From positions 29,711 to 93,710 of the forward strand of contig CAAGIS010000140.1 in NCBI GenBank assembly GCA_900769985.1: a DNA stretch of 64,000 bases, in the 5' to 3' direction. Of this stretch, positions 1-8,535 are shown piece after piece. Position 1 is the stretch's first letter. Every line of letters begins with the position of its first letter. Source of the DNA: Spirochaetia bacterium (lineage in GTDB: Bacteria; Spirochaetota; Spirochaetia; Treponematales; Treponemataceae). A program made the position numbers and the translations under genes. A model generated the notes under the pieces. It worked only from the letters and a program-made list of their open reading frames with translations, did no database searches and was not told the origin of the DNA.

Positions 1-2447
1 CTGAAAATCTATCAGTCCTAAAAAATATTTCTGATGAAATTGAAGGCTTGCATAACGTTCAGAATGTTGATTCCCTTACGAGCATTGATTATGTCTGCTC
101 GGAAGATGATAGCATTGTTGCCGCCCAGCTGATTTCTTCTGATTTGTTTACGGAAGACGAATCAGGCAGGCAGTTTTTTTCTGGCACTCAAAAAGATATC
201 GATGAAATCAAACTCAAGATAAAATCCTGGAACGAAATGTACGAACGTTTCATCGTTTCAGAAAACAACGATGCCGCGCAGGTGATGATTACGTTTGATG
301 CAGACGTAACGGAAGACGACGGAACAGTCCACCCGATTACAACTGCCGAACGCGAAACTCTGCTTCGTTCTGTAGAAGATGTTGTCGAGCGCAACACAAA
401 GGGAACGAAGCTTGCATACAGATTTTACGGCGACCCTGTTACAAGCGATAGTGCAAAAGAGTTTATGCTTTCAGATTTGGTGTGCCTTATTCCGCTTGTA
501 GTGCTCGTCGTTTTGATTTCACTTTTCCTGTCTTTTAAAACTCTTTCGGGAACTCTGCTTCCGTGCATTACAGTCGTCATGGCAAGTATCTGGACATGCG
601 GATTTATGGCATTGCTGAACGTCAAGTTTTCAATCCTTTCAAGCGTAATACCTGTAGTTCTGGTTGCGATAGGTTCAGCGTATGGAATCCACGTCCTCAC
701 GCATTATTATGCTGAACTTAAAAAAGTGCCCGGTGACATTACAAGAGAAAAACACATTGAGATAATCCAGAACGGCGTAAAAGAAGTTTTCGTGCCCGTA
801 ATGCTTGCAGGGTTTACGACAATCGTCGGCTTTATTTCTCTCGTAACAAGTCCGATTGAACCATTGCACAGTTTTGCAGTTTTCAATTCGCTCGGCGTTT
901 TTATTTCGCTCGTACTGTCGATAACTTTTATTCCTGCAATGCTTCTTATAAAAAAGACAGACAAAATAAAAGCGCGCGCCCATGCTCCAAAAATCGTAAA
1001 GGAAATAAAAAATAAAGCGCACATCGGAAATAAAAAAGAAGGATTGTTTTACCGCACGTTCTCATTTTTTGCAGGCTCAAAAATCCGCCTCTGCGTTTCA
1101 ACTTTGCTCGTAGTCTGCTGTTCAGTTTTCTTTATGCGCTATCTTGTCGTTGATACGGCGCTGATAAATTATTTTCCGAAAAGTTCTGAACTTAGGAAAG
1201 ACGTTGATTACGTAAACGAAAAATTCTGCGGTTCAAATTCTCTTTATATGATTATTACTTCTCCGGCTTACGTTGAAAATCCTGCGCAGGAAAATCAGCC
1301 GTCTGATGATTCGTTCTCTGCGGATTTTGTGCTGACAGATTTTGGCGATGAGAATTTTGAAGAAGGTTCTGGCGAAAGTTTTGCAGAAAGCTCTGATGAA
1401 AATTCTGACTTTGGTTTTGCTGACGATGATTTTGATTCGTTCGGTTCTGAATGGAACACGGAAGAAGTGCAGGTCAGTCAGCCTTCTTTGCCTGATATGA
1501 CGAATCCTGAAATTTTAATTGCAGTTGACAGGTATTCAAAATACATTCAGGAAAAATATGACGTCATCGGAAAAGTCGTAAGTTTTCCGACGTTCATAAA
1601 ACGGATGAATCAGGTTTTTAACAGCAGTGATTTTGACGACCCTGCTTATTACGAAATTCCGAATTCAAAAGAAAAATATCCTGAGGTTGAAAATTTCAGT
1701 GAATTGATTTCGCAGTATTTAATGCTGATTGGCGGCGACACGACAGAGCGTTTTGTTTTGCCTAAAGGCTCGTTCAATCCGACGCAGTCAAGAGTTCAGA
1801 TTCAGCTTACTTCGTTCAGTTCAAAAGAAACAAAAAAGATAATCGACGATTCAAAAGAATTTATCAAAAACAATTTTCCTGAAGGCTACACTGTCGAGTT
1901 TACAGGTCCTGCAGAAGTTGAACTTGCAATGACAGACTTGATTATTTCAAGCCAGCTTGTAAGCCTTTTGCTTTCGATTGTCAGCGTATTTGTAATTCTT
2001 GCAATTTCATTTAAATCTTGTCTTGCAGGAATCATCGGCGCAATTCCGCTTGTGCTTACAATCCTGCTCAATTACATGGTGATGAGCATAACAGGAATTA
2101 AGCTTGATTTGATTACGAGCATAATTGCTTCTGTTGCTGTCGGTGTCGGCATTGACTACACGATTCACTTTATGGAAGGCGTTAAGGCTGAACGTCCTGC
2201 ATGCACCAATATTGACGAAGCGCTTAGGCTTACTTTTGCAAAGAGCGGAAAAGGAATCATTACGAATGCAATAGCTGTAGGGTGCGGATTTTTTGTTCTT
2301 GTATTTTCAAAGTTCATCATTCTGCGCTACCTCGGAGTTCTTGTAACTGTCGTAATGTTTACGAGCAGTTTCTTTGCGATGACAGTCATTCCGGGAATTT
2401 TGAAAATCTTTGATCCGAAGTTTATAAACACAGGTTCAAAAAAATGA
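1..2447 (+). CDS. RND/MMPL-family transporter, 5' truncated
   Basis: Inner-membrane exporter of the RND superfamily (MMPL/SSD type), driven by the proton gradient. The frame is open from base 3 to the window edge; the first possible start at 48 is a TTG inside a continuing sequence, so the true start lies upstream. Two RND-like halves are visible: a membrane block at about 470-950 (LIPLVVLVVLISLF and following helices), a single helix near 1080-1150, a long periplasmic stretch, and a second block at about 1930-2400. The second periplasmic loop holds an Asp/Glu/Phe/Ser-rich stretch (about 1315-1480) containing DDDFDSFGSEW. Two downstream genes encode a LolA-like protein and an outer-membrane barrel, so the set probably moves a lipid or lipoprotein to the outer membrane. 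The substrate cannot be told from sequence. Confidence 0.85.
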   Translation, partial: ENLSVLKNISDEIEGLHNVQNVDSLTSIDYVCSEDDSIVAAQLISSDLFTEDESGRQFFSGTQKDIDEIKLKIKSWNEMYERFIVSENNDAAQVMITFDADVTEDDGTVHPITTAERETLLRSVEDVVERNTKGTKLAYRFYGDPVTSDSAKEFMLSDLVCLIPLVVLVVLISLFLSFKTLSGTLLPCITVVMASIWTCGFMALLNVKFSILSSVIPVVLVAIGSAYGIHVLTHYYAELKKVPGDITREKHIEIIQNGVKEVFVPVMLAGFTTIVGFISLVTSPIEPLHSFAVFNSLGVFISLVLSITFIPAMLLIKKTDKIKARAHAPKIVKEIKNKAHIGNKKEGLFYRTFSFFAGSKIRLCVSTLLVVCCSVFFMRYLVVDTALINYFPKSSELRKDVDYVNEKFCGSNSLYMIITSPAYVENPAQENQPSDDSFSADFVLTDFGDENFEEGSGESFAESSDENSDFGFADDDFDSFGSEWNTEEVQVSQPSLPDMTNPEILIAVDRYSKYIQEKYDVIGKVVSFPTFIKRMNQVFNSSDFDDPAYYEIPNSKEKYPEVENFSELISQYLMLIGGDTTERFVLPKGSFNPTQSRVQIQLTSFSSKETKKIIDDSKEFIKNNFPEGYTVEFTGPAEVELAMTDLIISSQLVSLLLSIVSVFVILAISFKSCLAGIIGAIPLVLTILLNYMVMSITGIKLDLITSIIASVAVGVGIDYTIHFMEGVKAERPACTNIDEALRLTFAKSGKGIITNAIAVGCGFFVLVFSKFIILRYLGVLVTVVMFTSSFFAMTVIPGILKIFDPKFINTGSKK

Positions 2448-2475
2448 GCTTAAAGTTCATTTTGTAAATAAATCG

Positions 2476-2644
2476 TTTTATAGGAGAGTGTAATAAAAAC
2501 TTTGCCTAAAATAGCGTCAAAGTTTTTATTCACAAGTTCGCGTTGCGAACTTCCTTAATTAACTGCTGTTCCTCATTACATTGCGGAACAGCGCAAAAAA
2601 GCCAGTCGATTGTTGAAACAATCTTCCTGGCTTTTTATAGGAGA
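2476..2644 (+). repeat. Four consecutive hairpins bracketed by a 12-bp direct repeat
   Basis: The gap between the RND gene and the LolA-like gene holds four inverted repeats in about 145 nt. They are 2492-2504/2518-2530 (13 bp, AATAAAAACTTTG arm), 2534-2541/2545-2552 (8 bp, loop GTT), 2565-2572/2585-2592 (8 bp, GCTGTTCC arm) and 2596-2605/2627-2636. The 12-mer TTTTATAGGAGA, which includes the ribosome site of the next gene, occurs at 2476-2487 and again at 2633-2644. The hairpin block therefore looks inserted, or duplicated along with the ribosome site. It is either a processing/attenuation region between the cistrons or a small palindromic insertion. Confidence 0.75.
2596..2636 (+). terminator. 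Terminator-like hairpin just before the LolA-like gene
   Basis: AAAAAGCCAG (2596-2605) pairs with CTGGCTTTTT (2627-2636). An inner stem GATTGT/ACAATC (2608-2613/2618-2623) is closed by a four-base loop. The T-run arm gives it intrinsic-terminator form, yet it ends only 13 nt before the next ATG, leaving no room for a new promoter. It is better read as an attenuator or mRNA-end stabiliser. Confidence 0.55.
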
Positions 2645-2649
2645 AAATT

Positions 2650-3441
2650 ATGAAAAAAAATTACAGGCAGATTGCTTTTGCTGTAACAGCGTTGATTACA
2701 ATGAGTTCTGTTTTTGCAGATGCAAAAGGAACTCAGATAATGCAGAGTGTCATTGACAGAAAAAAGCCCAAGTTTTCGCAGTCGATGGTCGTGATGACTT
2801 TAAAAGATAAGTCGGGTTTTTCAGAAACGCGTCAGGTCATTCAGTATGGAAAGGACGGCGGTAATAAAGATTACGTCGTAATGGATTTTAAAGGCCCTGC
2901 TTCTGTAAAAGACACACGCTTTTTGCAGATTACAAACGAAGGCAGTGCAGACGACAAATGGATTTATCTGCCGTCACTTAAAAACGTTCGTCGCATTAAC
3001 TCAAGCGAAGGCTCAAAATCTTTTATGGGAACTGATGCAACTTACGATGATATGTCTGATCGCGAAATTGACGAAGACGAACATCAGTATTTAAAAGACG
3101 AAACTGTCACTGTTTCAAACGGAACAAAATATGACTGCCATGTCGTAAAAGAAATTCCAATTGACAAAAAAAGTTCTCAGTATAATTACCGCATAACTTG
3201 GATTGACAAAAAAACGATGTACCCTGTTTACACAGAAATGTACGACAAGAATGACAAAGTTTTAAAAGTTCTTGAAGTATTGAAAATTCAAAATCAGGAC
3301 GGCTATGACATTCCGATGGAAACTCTTTTGAAAAATACGCAGACAGGACACTCAACTTCGATTCAGGTTTTTAAAATTGCAGTTGACAAGCCGATTCCTG
3401 ACAGAGTGTTTACGCAGGAATTCCTCAAGACAGGAAAATAA
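2650..3441 (+). CDS. LolA-like outer-membrane lipoprotein-sorting protein
   Basis: A 263-residue exported protein with an N-terminal signal peptide (KKNYRQIAF... ending near VFA-DAKG) and the LolA-like fold signature of RND partners: a hydrophobic-cargo-binding half barrel (KWIYLPSLKNVRRI, and a later MYPVYTEMYDKNDK segment). Such proteins bind acyl chains or lipids in the periplasm and hand them to outer-membrane acceptors. The start is fixed by GGAGA 7 nt upstream. It sits between the RND transporter and a predicted outer-membrane barrel, 21 nt from the latter, and is clearly in one operon with it. The family call is firm; the cargo is unknown. Confidence 0.8.
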   Translation: MKKNYRQIAFAVTALITMSSVFADAKGTQIMQSVIDRKKPKFSQSMVVMTLKDKSGFSETRQVIQYGKDGGNKDYVVMDFKGPASVKDTRFLQITNEGSADDKWIYLPSLKNVRRINSSEGSKSFMGTDATYDDMSDREIDEDEHQYLKDETVTVSNGTKYDCHVVKEIPIDKKSSQYNYRITWIDKKTMYPVYTEMYDKNDKVLKVLEVLKIQNQDGYDIPMETLLKNTQTGHSTSIQVFKIAVDKPIPDRVFTQEFLKTGK

Positions 3442-3462
3442 TTTTTTTGCCGGAGTTTTACA

Positions 3463-5010
3463 ATGAAAAAAATTTTAAATAAAAAAAACGCCTGTCTGAT
3501 TGCAGTCTGCGCTTTGGTAAGTTCAATTTGTCTTGCAGATGACTTTGACGACTTCGGAAGTTTTGAAGATTCGTTTTCAAGTGCAGGTCAGAACACTGTT
3601 TCTGTTACAGGCAAGGCTTCTTCTGACGTGAGGGCGTACATCGATAACGGCGGTAATGCAGAACAGGTTGAAGTTAAGGCAATCCCCGAAGCATCTCTCG
3701 GATTTTCTTATGACGGAAAAATGACTGATGCAAAAATCAACATCAAGCTGAATGAAGACATAATTTTAAATCATCCTGTCGATGTAATTGACGAAGTTTC
3801 TGTCGCAGGATATTTCGGCAATTTTTCTGTTGAAATCGGAAAAATAAAAACAGTCTGGGGTAAAGGCGACAAGCTTCACGTAATCGACAATTTTAACGCG
3901 GACGATTATACTGATTTTATCGTACCTGAATACATCGACCGCAGGATTGCAACTCCGATGATAAAGCTCGGCGTAGACTTTGGTTTTTCAAACCTTCACT
4001 TTGAAGGAATTTATACGCCGCTTCTTCCGACTGACAGGTTTGCAAGAAAAGGCATATGGACTCCGGCAGTTTTTTCTTCTCTTGAAAAGAACGTAAAAAC
4101 TTCTGCAACGGCGCAAGTCGAAAGCGCTTTTTCATCTTACAACGCCGCATTGATTCAGGCTTCTGTCATAGCTGGCAATGAGAGTGCAACTGAACAGCAG
4201 AAGGCTTATGCACAGCAGCAACTTACGGTGGCTGCTTCAAATTATATGACGGTGCTCACGAATGCAAACTCACTTAATGCTTCGCCTGACTCAATTTATC
4301 CTGACATGATGACGTTAAAATACGGACAGTTCGGTGCGCGCCTTACAGGAACTGCTGGGCCTGTCGATTTTGGCGTAAGCTACTACAACGGCTATTATAA
4401 ACAGCCTTCGTTCAACGCAGATAAAATGCAGACTTGGGTTTCTAAAACTCTTTACGGAACGGCAGGCGAAAGCGACAAGTTTCTTGCGTATGACAAAAAA
4501 CAGACTTTCGGACTTGAAGCTGCGGCAACAGTGTGGCGCTTTAATCTCCGTGCAGAAGCCGCATACAACTTGACAGAGGACATCGACGGCACTGACACTT
4601 GTGTTCACAACAATTCAGTTGGCTGGCTTGCAGGATTTGACATTGATATGCCTTTCTGGAATATGAACATCAATATTCAGGAAACAGGAAGTTACGTTTT
4701 AAATCACGAACAGTGCGTAAAAAAAACAAGCGATGTCGATTACGACAATAAAGGAAATTACTCAAAAAATAAAATCGTCCTTAACATTACGACATCGTTT
4801 ATAAATGACAAGCTCGTTCCTGAAGTGACTGCAATCTACGGAATCGAAACAGCTGACTTGGTAATTCTTCCTAAAGTGTCATTTAAGGCAACGGACGGAT
4901 TTTCTGTTTATGCAAGCGGACTTTATATCTGGTGCAAAGATTCTGACAGCGAGTTTTACGAGTGGCGCAACAACAGTTTTGTAAATATCGGCGCATGCTA
5001 TCAGTTCTAG
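3463..5010 (+). CDS. Predicted outer-membrane beta-barrel of the RND/LolA cluster
   Basis: A 515-residue protein with a signal peptide ending about SSICLA, alternating hydrophobic strands, many aromatic residues and a C-terminal strand ending in Phe (NIGACYQF), as in outer-membrane barrels. A central segment (VWGKGDKLHVIDNFN, about residues 128-142) resembles barrels of the DUF1302 kind that accompany RND/LolA-like genes. The mature N-terminus begins with an acidic DDFDDFGSFEDSF stretch that echoes the acidic loop of the RND transporter. Residues about 200-270 form an Ala/Gln/Ser-rich helical-looking insert, which may be a long loop. The SD is GGAG before the ATG. Specific family membership is inferred. 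Confidence 0.65.
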   Translation: MKKILNKKNACLIAVCALVSSICLADDFDDFGSFEDSFSSAGQNTVSVTGKASSDVRAYIDNGGNAEQVEVKAIPEASLGFSYDGKMTDAKINIKLNEDIILNHPVDVIDEVSVAGYFGNFSVEIGKIKTVWGKGDKLHVIDNFNADDYTDFIVPEYIDRRIATPMIKLGVDFGFSNLHFEGIYTPLLPTDRFARKGIWTPAVFSSLEKNVKTSATAQVESAFSSYNAALIQASVIAGNESATEQQKAYAQQQLTVAASNYMTVLTNANSLNASPDSIYPDMMTLKYGQFGARLTGTAGPVDFGVSYYNGYYKQPSFNADKMQTWVSKTLYGTAGESDKFLAYDKKQTFGLEAAATVWRFNLRAEAAYNLTEDIDGTDTCVHNNSVGWLAGFDIDMPFWNMNINIQETGSYVLNHEQCVKKTSDVDYDNKGNYSKNKIVLNITTSFINDKLVPEVTAIYGIETADLVILPKVSFKATDGFSVYASGLYIWCKDSDSEFYEWRNNSFVNIGACYQF

Positions 5011-5109
5011 AAGGGAATGTCACGAAAAATAAAATTCAGACTGACAATGTTTTTATAAACAGGATGATGGCTGACAAAGTTCAGCGTGACTGATTAATTG
5101 CGTTTTTTC

Positions 5110-5138
5110 TTGACCCTTCAAATGTTTTTATATAACTT
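5110..5138 (+). promoter_or_regulatory. Putative promoter of the lemA operon
   Basis: TTGACC at 5110-5115 and TAACTT at 5133-5138 are spaced by 17 bp. An overlapping TATAAC at 5131 is an alternative -10. A leader of about 40 nt with SD TGGAGGG precedes lemA. The 5011-5109 stretch shows nothing else I can name. Confidence 0.5.
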
Positions 5139-5183
5139 ATTTATATAGTAAAAAATATATAAAAATATTCTGGAGGGCTTATA

Positions 5184-5792
5184 ATGAAGTCAGGAACGAA
5201 AAAGGCTCTGATTATTGCAGGAGTCATTCTTGTTTGTTGTTTTGGAATTTTTAAATTTTTTGGCGGAACTTATAATACTATAGTTTCACTTGATGAAGGT
5301 GTTTCAAGCCAGTGGGCACAGGTTCAGAATCAGTATCAGCGCCGTATGGACTTAATTCCGAATCTTGTAAGTACAGTAAAAGGCTATGCAAAACACGAAT
5401 CTGATGTTTTTACGCAAATCGCAGATGCACGTTCAAAAGTCGGTGGTGTAGTAAACGTTGACTCATCAATTCTCGATGACCCGGAAGCATTCGCAAAATA
5501 TCAGAAAGTGCAGGGTGAACTTGGTTCAAGCCTTCAGCGTCTTTTAATGATAACAGAAAATTATCCTGAACTTAAAGCAGACCAGAATTTCCTTGCATTG
5601 CAGGATCAGCTTGAAGGAACAGAAAACCGCATCTCTACAGAGCGAAAACGCTTCAACGAAACTGTAAGTGAATACAATAAATACATTCGTTCGTTCCCTA
5701 AGAACATCATTGCAAATATGAACGGCTACAGACCAAAATCTTATTTTACTGCTTCAGACGAAGCACAAAACGCTCCAAAGGTTGAATTCTAA
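5184..5792 (+). CDS. lemA: LemA family protein
   Basis: A 202-residue LemA-family protein: one N-terminal transmembrane helix (ALIIAGVILVCCFGIFKFF, about residues 8-26), then a mostly helical domain carrying the family signature of QWAQVQNQYQRRMDLIPNLV and a later LQDQLEGTENRISTERKRFN. Length and layout match the family. LemA proteins are membrane-anchored helical bundles of unclear function, often co-transcribed with TPM-domain proteins, exactly as here: the next gene starts 2 nt after this stop. The start is set by SD TGGAGGG about 8 nt upstream. Confidence 0.92.
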   Translation: MKSGTKKALIIAGVILVCCFGIFKFFGGTYNTIVSLDEGVSSQWAQVQNQYQRRMDLIPNLVSTVKGYAKHESDVFTQIADARSKVGGVVNVDSSILDDPEAFAKYQKVQGELGSSLQRLLMITENYPELKADQNFLALQDQLEGTENRISTERKRFNETVSEYNKYIRSFPKNIIANMNGYRPKSYFTASDEAQNAPKVEF

Positions 5793-5794
5793 AT

Positions 5795-6487
5795 ATGAAA
5801 TCAAAGACTGTTATAAAAAAACTAAAACTTGATCAAAACGGTTTTGAAAAAATTCAGAATGCCGTAAAAAATGCAGAAAGCAAAACTTCCGGCGAAATTG
5901 CAGTGTGCCTTGCTGCAGAGAGTTCAGACTATTCTGTATGGGAATTGTTTGCAAGCCTTTTGTGTTCTGTTTTCTGTTACGCAGTAATGCTTCCTTTTTC
6001 AGAAAATATCAGGCGCTTTTACGAACAGATAAACTGGCTCAGCCCTGAATGGTATCTGCCTGCAACTTTCGGCATAGCTTCTTTTATAACAGTTCTCATT
6101 TTCTTTTTTATATTCAACATTCCGTGTCTCGACAGGCTCATAATTCCGCGTGATTACCGCGCAAAGACAGTTTCAAAACGAGCGTTTGCCGCGTTTGCAG
6201 AAACAGGTGTTTATTGTACTGAGCATCATAACGGAATTTTAATTTACGTTTCCTATCTTGAACGTCAGGTGCGCATTATCGCCGATAAAGGAATCTCTGA
6301 AAAAATTTCTGATGACTTGTGGCAGCTGATTGCAGATTCGCTTTCAAGTGAACTTGAAAAAGGCAATGCAGTTTCTGCTTATTGCGATGCAATCGAAAAA
6401 TGCGGCGAGCTTCTGGCAGAACATTTTCCAATTCAAAAAGGTGATGTAAATGAACTTCCTGACGGACTTCTAATTCTGGAAAACTAA
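5795..6487 (+). CDS. TPM-domain membrane protein
   Basis: A 230-residue protein with an N-terminal TPM-type domain start (SKTSGEIAVCLAAES), two hydrophobic segments (LFASLLCSVFCYAVMLPF and ATFGIASFITVLIFFFIF) and a soluble C-terminal half with ILIYVSYLERQVRIIADKG, the core of TPM domains. The membrane hairpin is inserted within the TPM fold, as in the integral-membrane member of LemA-TPM-TPM operons. It starts 2 nt after lemA and is 13 nt before the next TPM gene, so it is translationally coupled. The biochemical role is unknown; a phosphatase or chaperone-like role has been suggested for TPM domains. Confidence 0.8.
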   Translation: MKSKTVIKKLKLDQNGFEKIQNAVKNAESKTSGEIAVCLAAESSDYSVWELFASLLCSVFCYAVMLPFSENIRRFYEQINWLSPEWYLPATFGIASFITVLIFFFIFNIPCLDRLIIPRDYRAKTVSKRAFAAFAETGVYCTEHHNGILIYVSYLERQVRIIADKGISEKISDDLWQLIADSLSSELEKGNAVSAYCDAIEKCGELLAEHFPIQKGDVNELPDGLLILEN

Positions 6488-6500
6488 GGCGGCATGCAAA

Positions 6501-7286
6501 ATGAAATTAAAGAAAACAATATCAGCATTTTTACTTTGTGCAGTTTCAGTTTTTTCATCGTTCGCAATTAAAGTCCCGGAACTGACAGGACCTGTTGTAG
6601 ACAAGGCAGGACTTCTTTCAAGAGAACAGTTTTCTGCCCTAGATTCTGAACTCCGTGCAATAAGCCGCGAAACAGGAACTCAGATTGCAGTTCTCACGAT
6701 TCCGACTCTTGAAGGACTTGACATCGAGACTTATACGATGGCAGTCGCAGAAAAATGGAAAATCGGTTCATCAGAAAATGATGACGGTGTAATTTTGTGC
6801 GTTGCGTTAAAAGAAAAAAAAATCAGAATTGAAGTCGGCTACGGACTTGAAGGCAGCTTGACAGATGCAAAATGCGGTCTGATTATCCGCAATATCATCG
6901 CGCCGAAATTTCAGAACGGAAAATACGGCGAAGGAATCGTAGAAGCCGTACGTACAATAGAATCAATTGCTGGTGTGGGGGATGTCAAATATGCAGAAAA
7001 TCTTTCTTCTCAAGATGATGAAGCTGACATATCTGCTTTTCCAATCGTAATTTTCTTTATTTTGTTCTATATAATAATGATATCTGGTGCGCTTTCGACA
7101 AAGTTTCCGGGATTAAGATGGCTTCCATGGGCATTTTTGTTCAGAGGAAACGGCAGACGAAGTTCAAATCATCATAATGACTTTTTCGGCGGCTTTGGAG
7201 GCGGACACGGCGGCAGCAGTTTTGGCGGAGGATTTTCCGGTGGCGGAGGCGGCTTTGGAGGCGGTGGTGCTTCCGGCGGCTGGTAG
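6501..7286 (+). CDS. TPM-domain protein with Gly-rich tail (YgcG-like)
   Basis: A 261-residue YgcG-like protein: signal peptide (ISAFLLCAVSVFSSFA), TPM domain at about residues 26-150 with VVDKAGLLS, TQIAVLTIPTLEG and KIRIEVGYGLEGSLTDA, a transmembrane helix near residues 177-195, and a C-terminal tail rich in Gly, Ser and Phe with repeated GGGFGGG-type runs. This domain order is the classic secreted partner of LemA. It is the third gene of the lemA operon. The Gly-rich tail has biased base composition but no frame break. Confidence 0.88.
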   Translation: MKLKKTISAFLLCAVSVFSSFAIKVPELTGPVVDKAGLLSREQFSALDSELRAISRETGTQIAVLTIPTLEGLDIETYTMAVAEKWKIGSSENDDGVILCVALKEKKIRIEVGYGLEGSLTDAKCGLIIRNIIAPKFQNGKYGEGIVEAVRTIESIAGVGDVKYAENLSSQDDEADISAFPIVIFFILFYIIMISGALSTKFPGLRWLPWAFLFRGNGRRSSNHHNDFFGGFGGGHGGSSFGGGFSGGGGGFGGGGASGGW

Positions 7287-7391
7287 TTACTGACTTAAGA
7301 TTTATGATTTTGTAAAGTTCTTGTTTTCAAATTAAAATGCAGGATAAACTTGCAAAGTCAATCGTATCTGTGATGATGTCATTTTAAGGAA

Positions 7392-7420
7392 TTGCATTTT
7401 ACTGACCTTTATAGTAAAAT
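7392..7420 (+). promoter_or_regulatory. prfA promoter, leaderless geometry
   Basis: TTGCAT (7392-7397), 17-bp spacer, TAAAAT (7415-7420). The ATG follows after 8 nt with no SD, so transcription would begin within a couple of bases of the start codon. Confidence 0.65.
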
Positions 7421-7428
7421 AGCGTCCT

Positions 7429-8520
7429 ATGGATTTACTTAAAAAACTAGAACAGTGCGAAGCCCGTTTCAAAGAAGTTTCGGAACTTGTTCTATCGCCT
7501 GATTTAATTAAAGATCAAAAAAAATATAAAGACACAATGCGCGAGCATGGATATTTAACGGAAATCTGTGCTCTGTCAGAAGAATATAAAAAAGTTCTTT
7601 CTGGAATCGAAGATACAAAAGTTCTTATTACGACAGAAAGCGATCCAGAAATGAAAGAAATGGCGCGCGAAGAACTAAAGGAACTTGAAGAACGTCAGCC
7701 AAAACTCGAAGAAGAAATAAAACTCAAACTCATTCCGCCTGACCCTCTTGATGAAAAAAACATTATTCTCGAAATACGAAGCGCTGCAGGTGGCGATGAA
7801 GCAAGTCTTTTTGTCCGCGACCTTTGGGAAATGTACTGTCATCTTGCAGAACGTAAAGGATGGAAGACAGAAACAATGGAAGCGCAGGAAACTGAAGTAG
7901 GTGGTTTTAACAAAATCGTAACTTCTATTTCTGGCAAATTTGTTTACGGAACTTTACGATGGGAATCTGGTGTGCATCGTGTTCAGCGTGTACCTCAGAC
8001 AGAAAGTCAGGGCAGGCTTCAGACTTCTACTGCGACAGTTGCCGTTTTGCCTGAAGCTGACGAAGTTGACATTCAGATTAATCCGAATGATGTCCGCGTT
8101 GACGTAATGCGTGCAGGCGGTCCTGGCGGTCAGTGCGTAAATACAACTGACTCTGCAGTTCGCCTTACTCATATTCCGACTGGAATTGTTGTAATTCAGC
8201 AGGACCAAAAATCACAGATTAAAAATAAAGAAAAAGCCTGGTCAGTTTTACGCACGAGACTTCTTGATTTGGAACAGAGCAAAAAAGATGCTGAACGTTC
8301 CGCAGCCCGCAAAAGCATGGTAGGAAACGGCGACCGCTCGGAAAAAATCAGGACTTACAATTATCCGCAAGACAGGGTGACTGACCACAGGATTAATTAT
8401 ACTGCGCACAATCTTCCCGGATTTATGATGGGAAATATGGATGATATGCTTGATGCTCTTAATGTTTATGCAAAAGAGGAACAGTTAAAGGCTGACATAA
8501 CAGAAATTTCTGCACAATAG
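7429..8520 (+). CDS. prfA: Peptide chain release factor 1
   Basis: A 363-residue class-I release factor that reads UAA/UAG and triggers peptidyl-tRNA hydrolysis. The catalytic GGQ is at residues 233-235 (RAGGPGGQCVNTTDSAVRLT), preceded by the VHRVQRVPQTESQGRLQTST block typical of RF1. Length is normal. No SD precedes the ATG; a promoter ends 8 nt upstream. Its modification enzyme, PrmC, lies two genes downstream, so the release factor and its methylase appear co-transcribed with a signalling gene between them. Confidence 0.96.
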   Translation: MDLLKKLEQCEARFKEVSELVLSPDLIKDQKKYKDTMREHGYLTEICALSEEYKKVLSGIEDTKVLITTESDPEMKEMAREELKELEERQPKLEEEIKLKLIPPDPLDEKNIILEIRSAAGGDEASLFVRDLWEMYCHLAERKGWKTETMEAQETEVGGFNKIVTSISGKFVYGTLRWESGVHRVQRVPQTESQGRLQTSTATVAVLPEADEVDIQINPNDVRVDVMRAGGPGGQCVNTTDSAVRLTHIPTGIVVIQQDQKSQIKNKEKAWSVLRTRLLDLEQSKKDAERSAARKSMVGNGDRSEKIRTYNYPQDRVTDHRINYTAHNLPGFMMGNMDDMLDALNVYAKEEQLKADITEISAQ

Positions 8521-8535
8521 ATTTAATAGATTCTA

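Noticed and set aside
48..50. Start codon of the RND gene at 48
   Set aside because: It is a TTG in mid-domain and the frame is open back to base 3, so the gene is simply cut by the window edge.
675..1022. Antisense and out-of-frame open frames inside large genes
   Set aside because: They lie wholly within well-supported genes, show no domains and lack ribosome sites; the same applies to similar frames across the window.
6501..7286. Frameshift in the Gly-rich tail of the TPM protein
   Set aside because: The frame is continuous to the stop and Gly-rich tails are normal for YgcG-like proteins.
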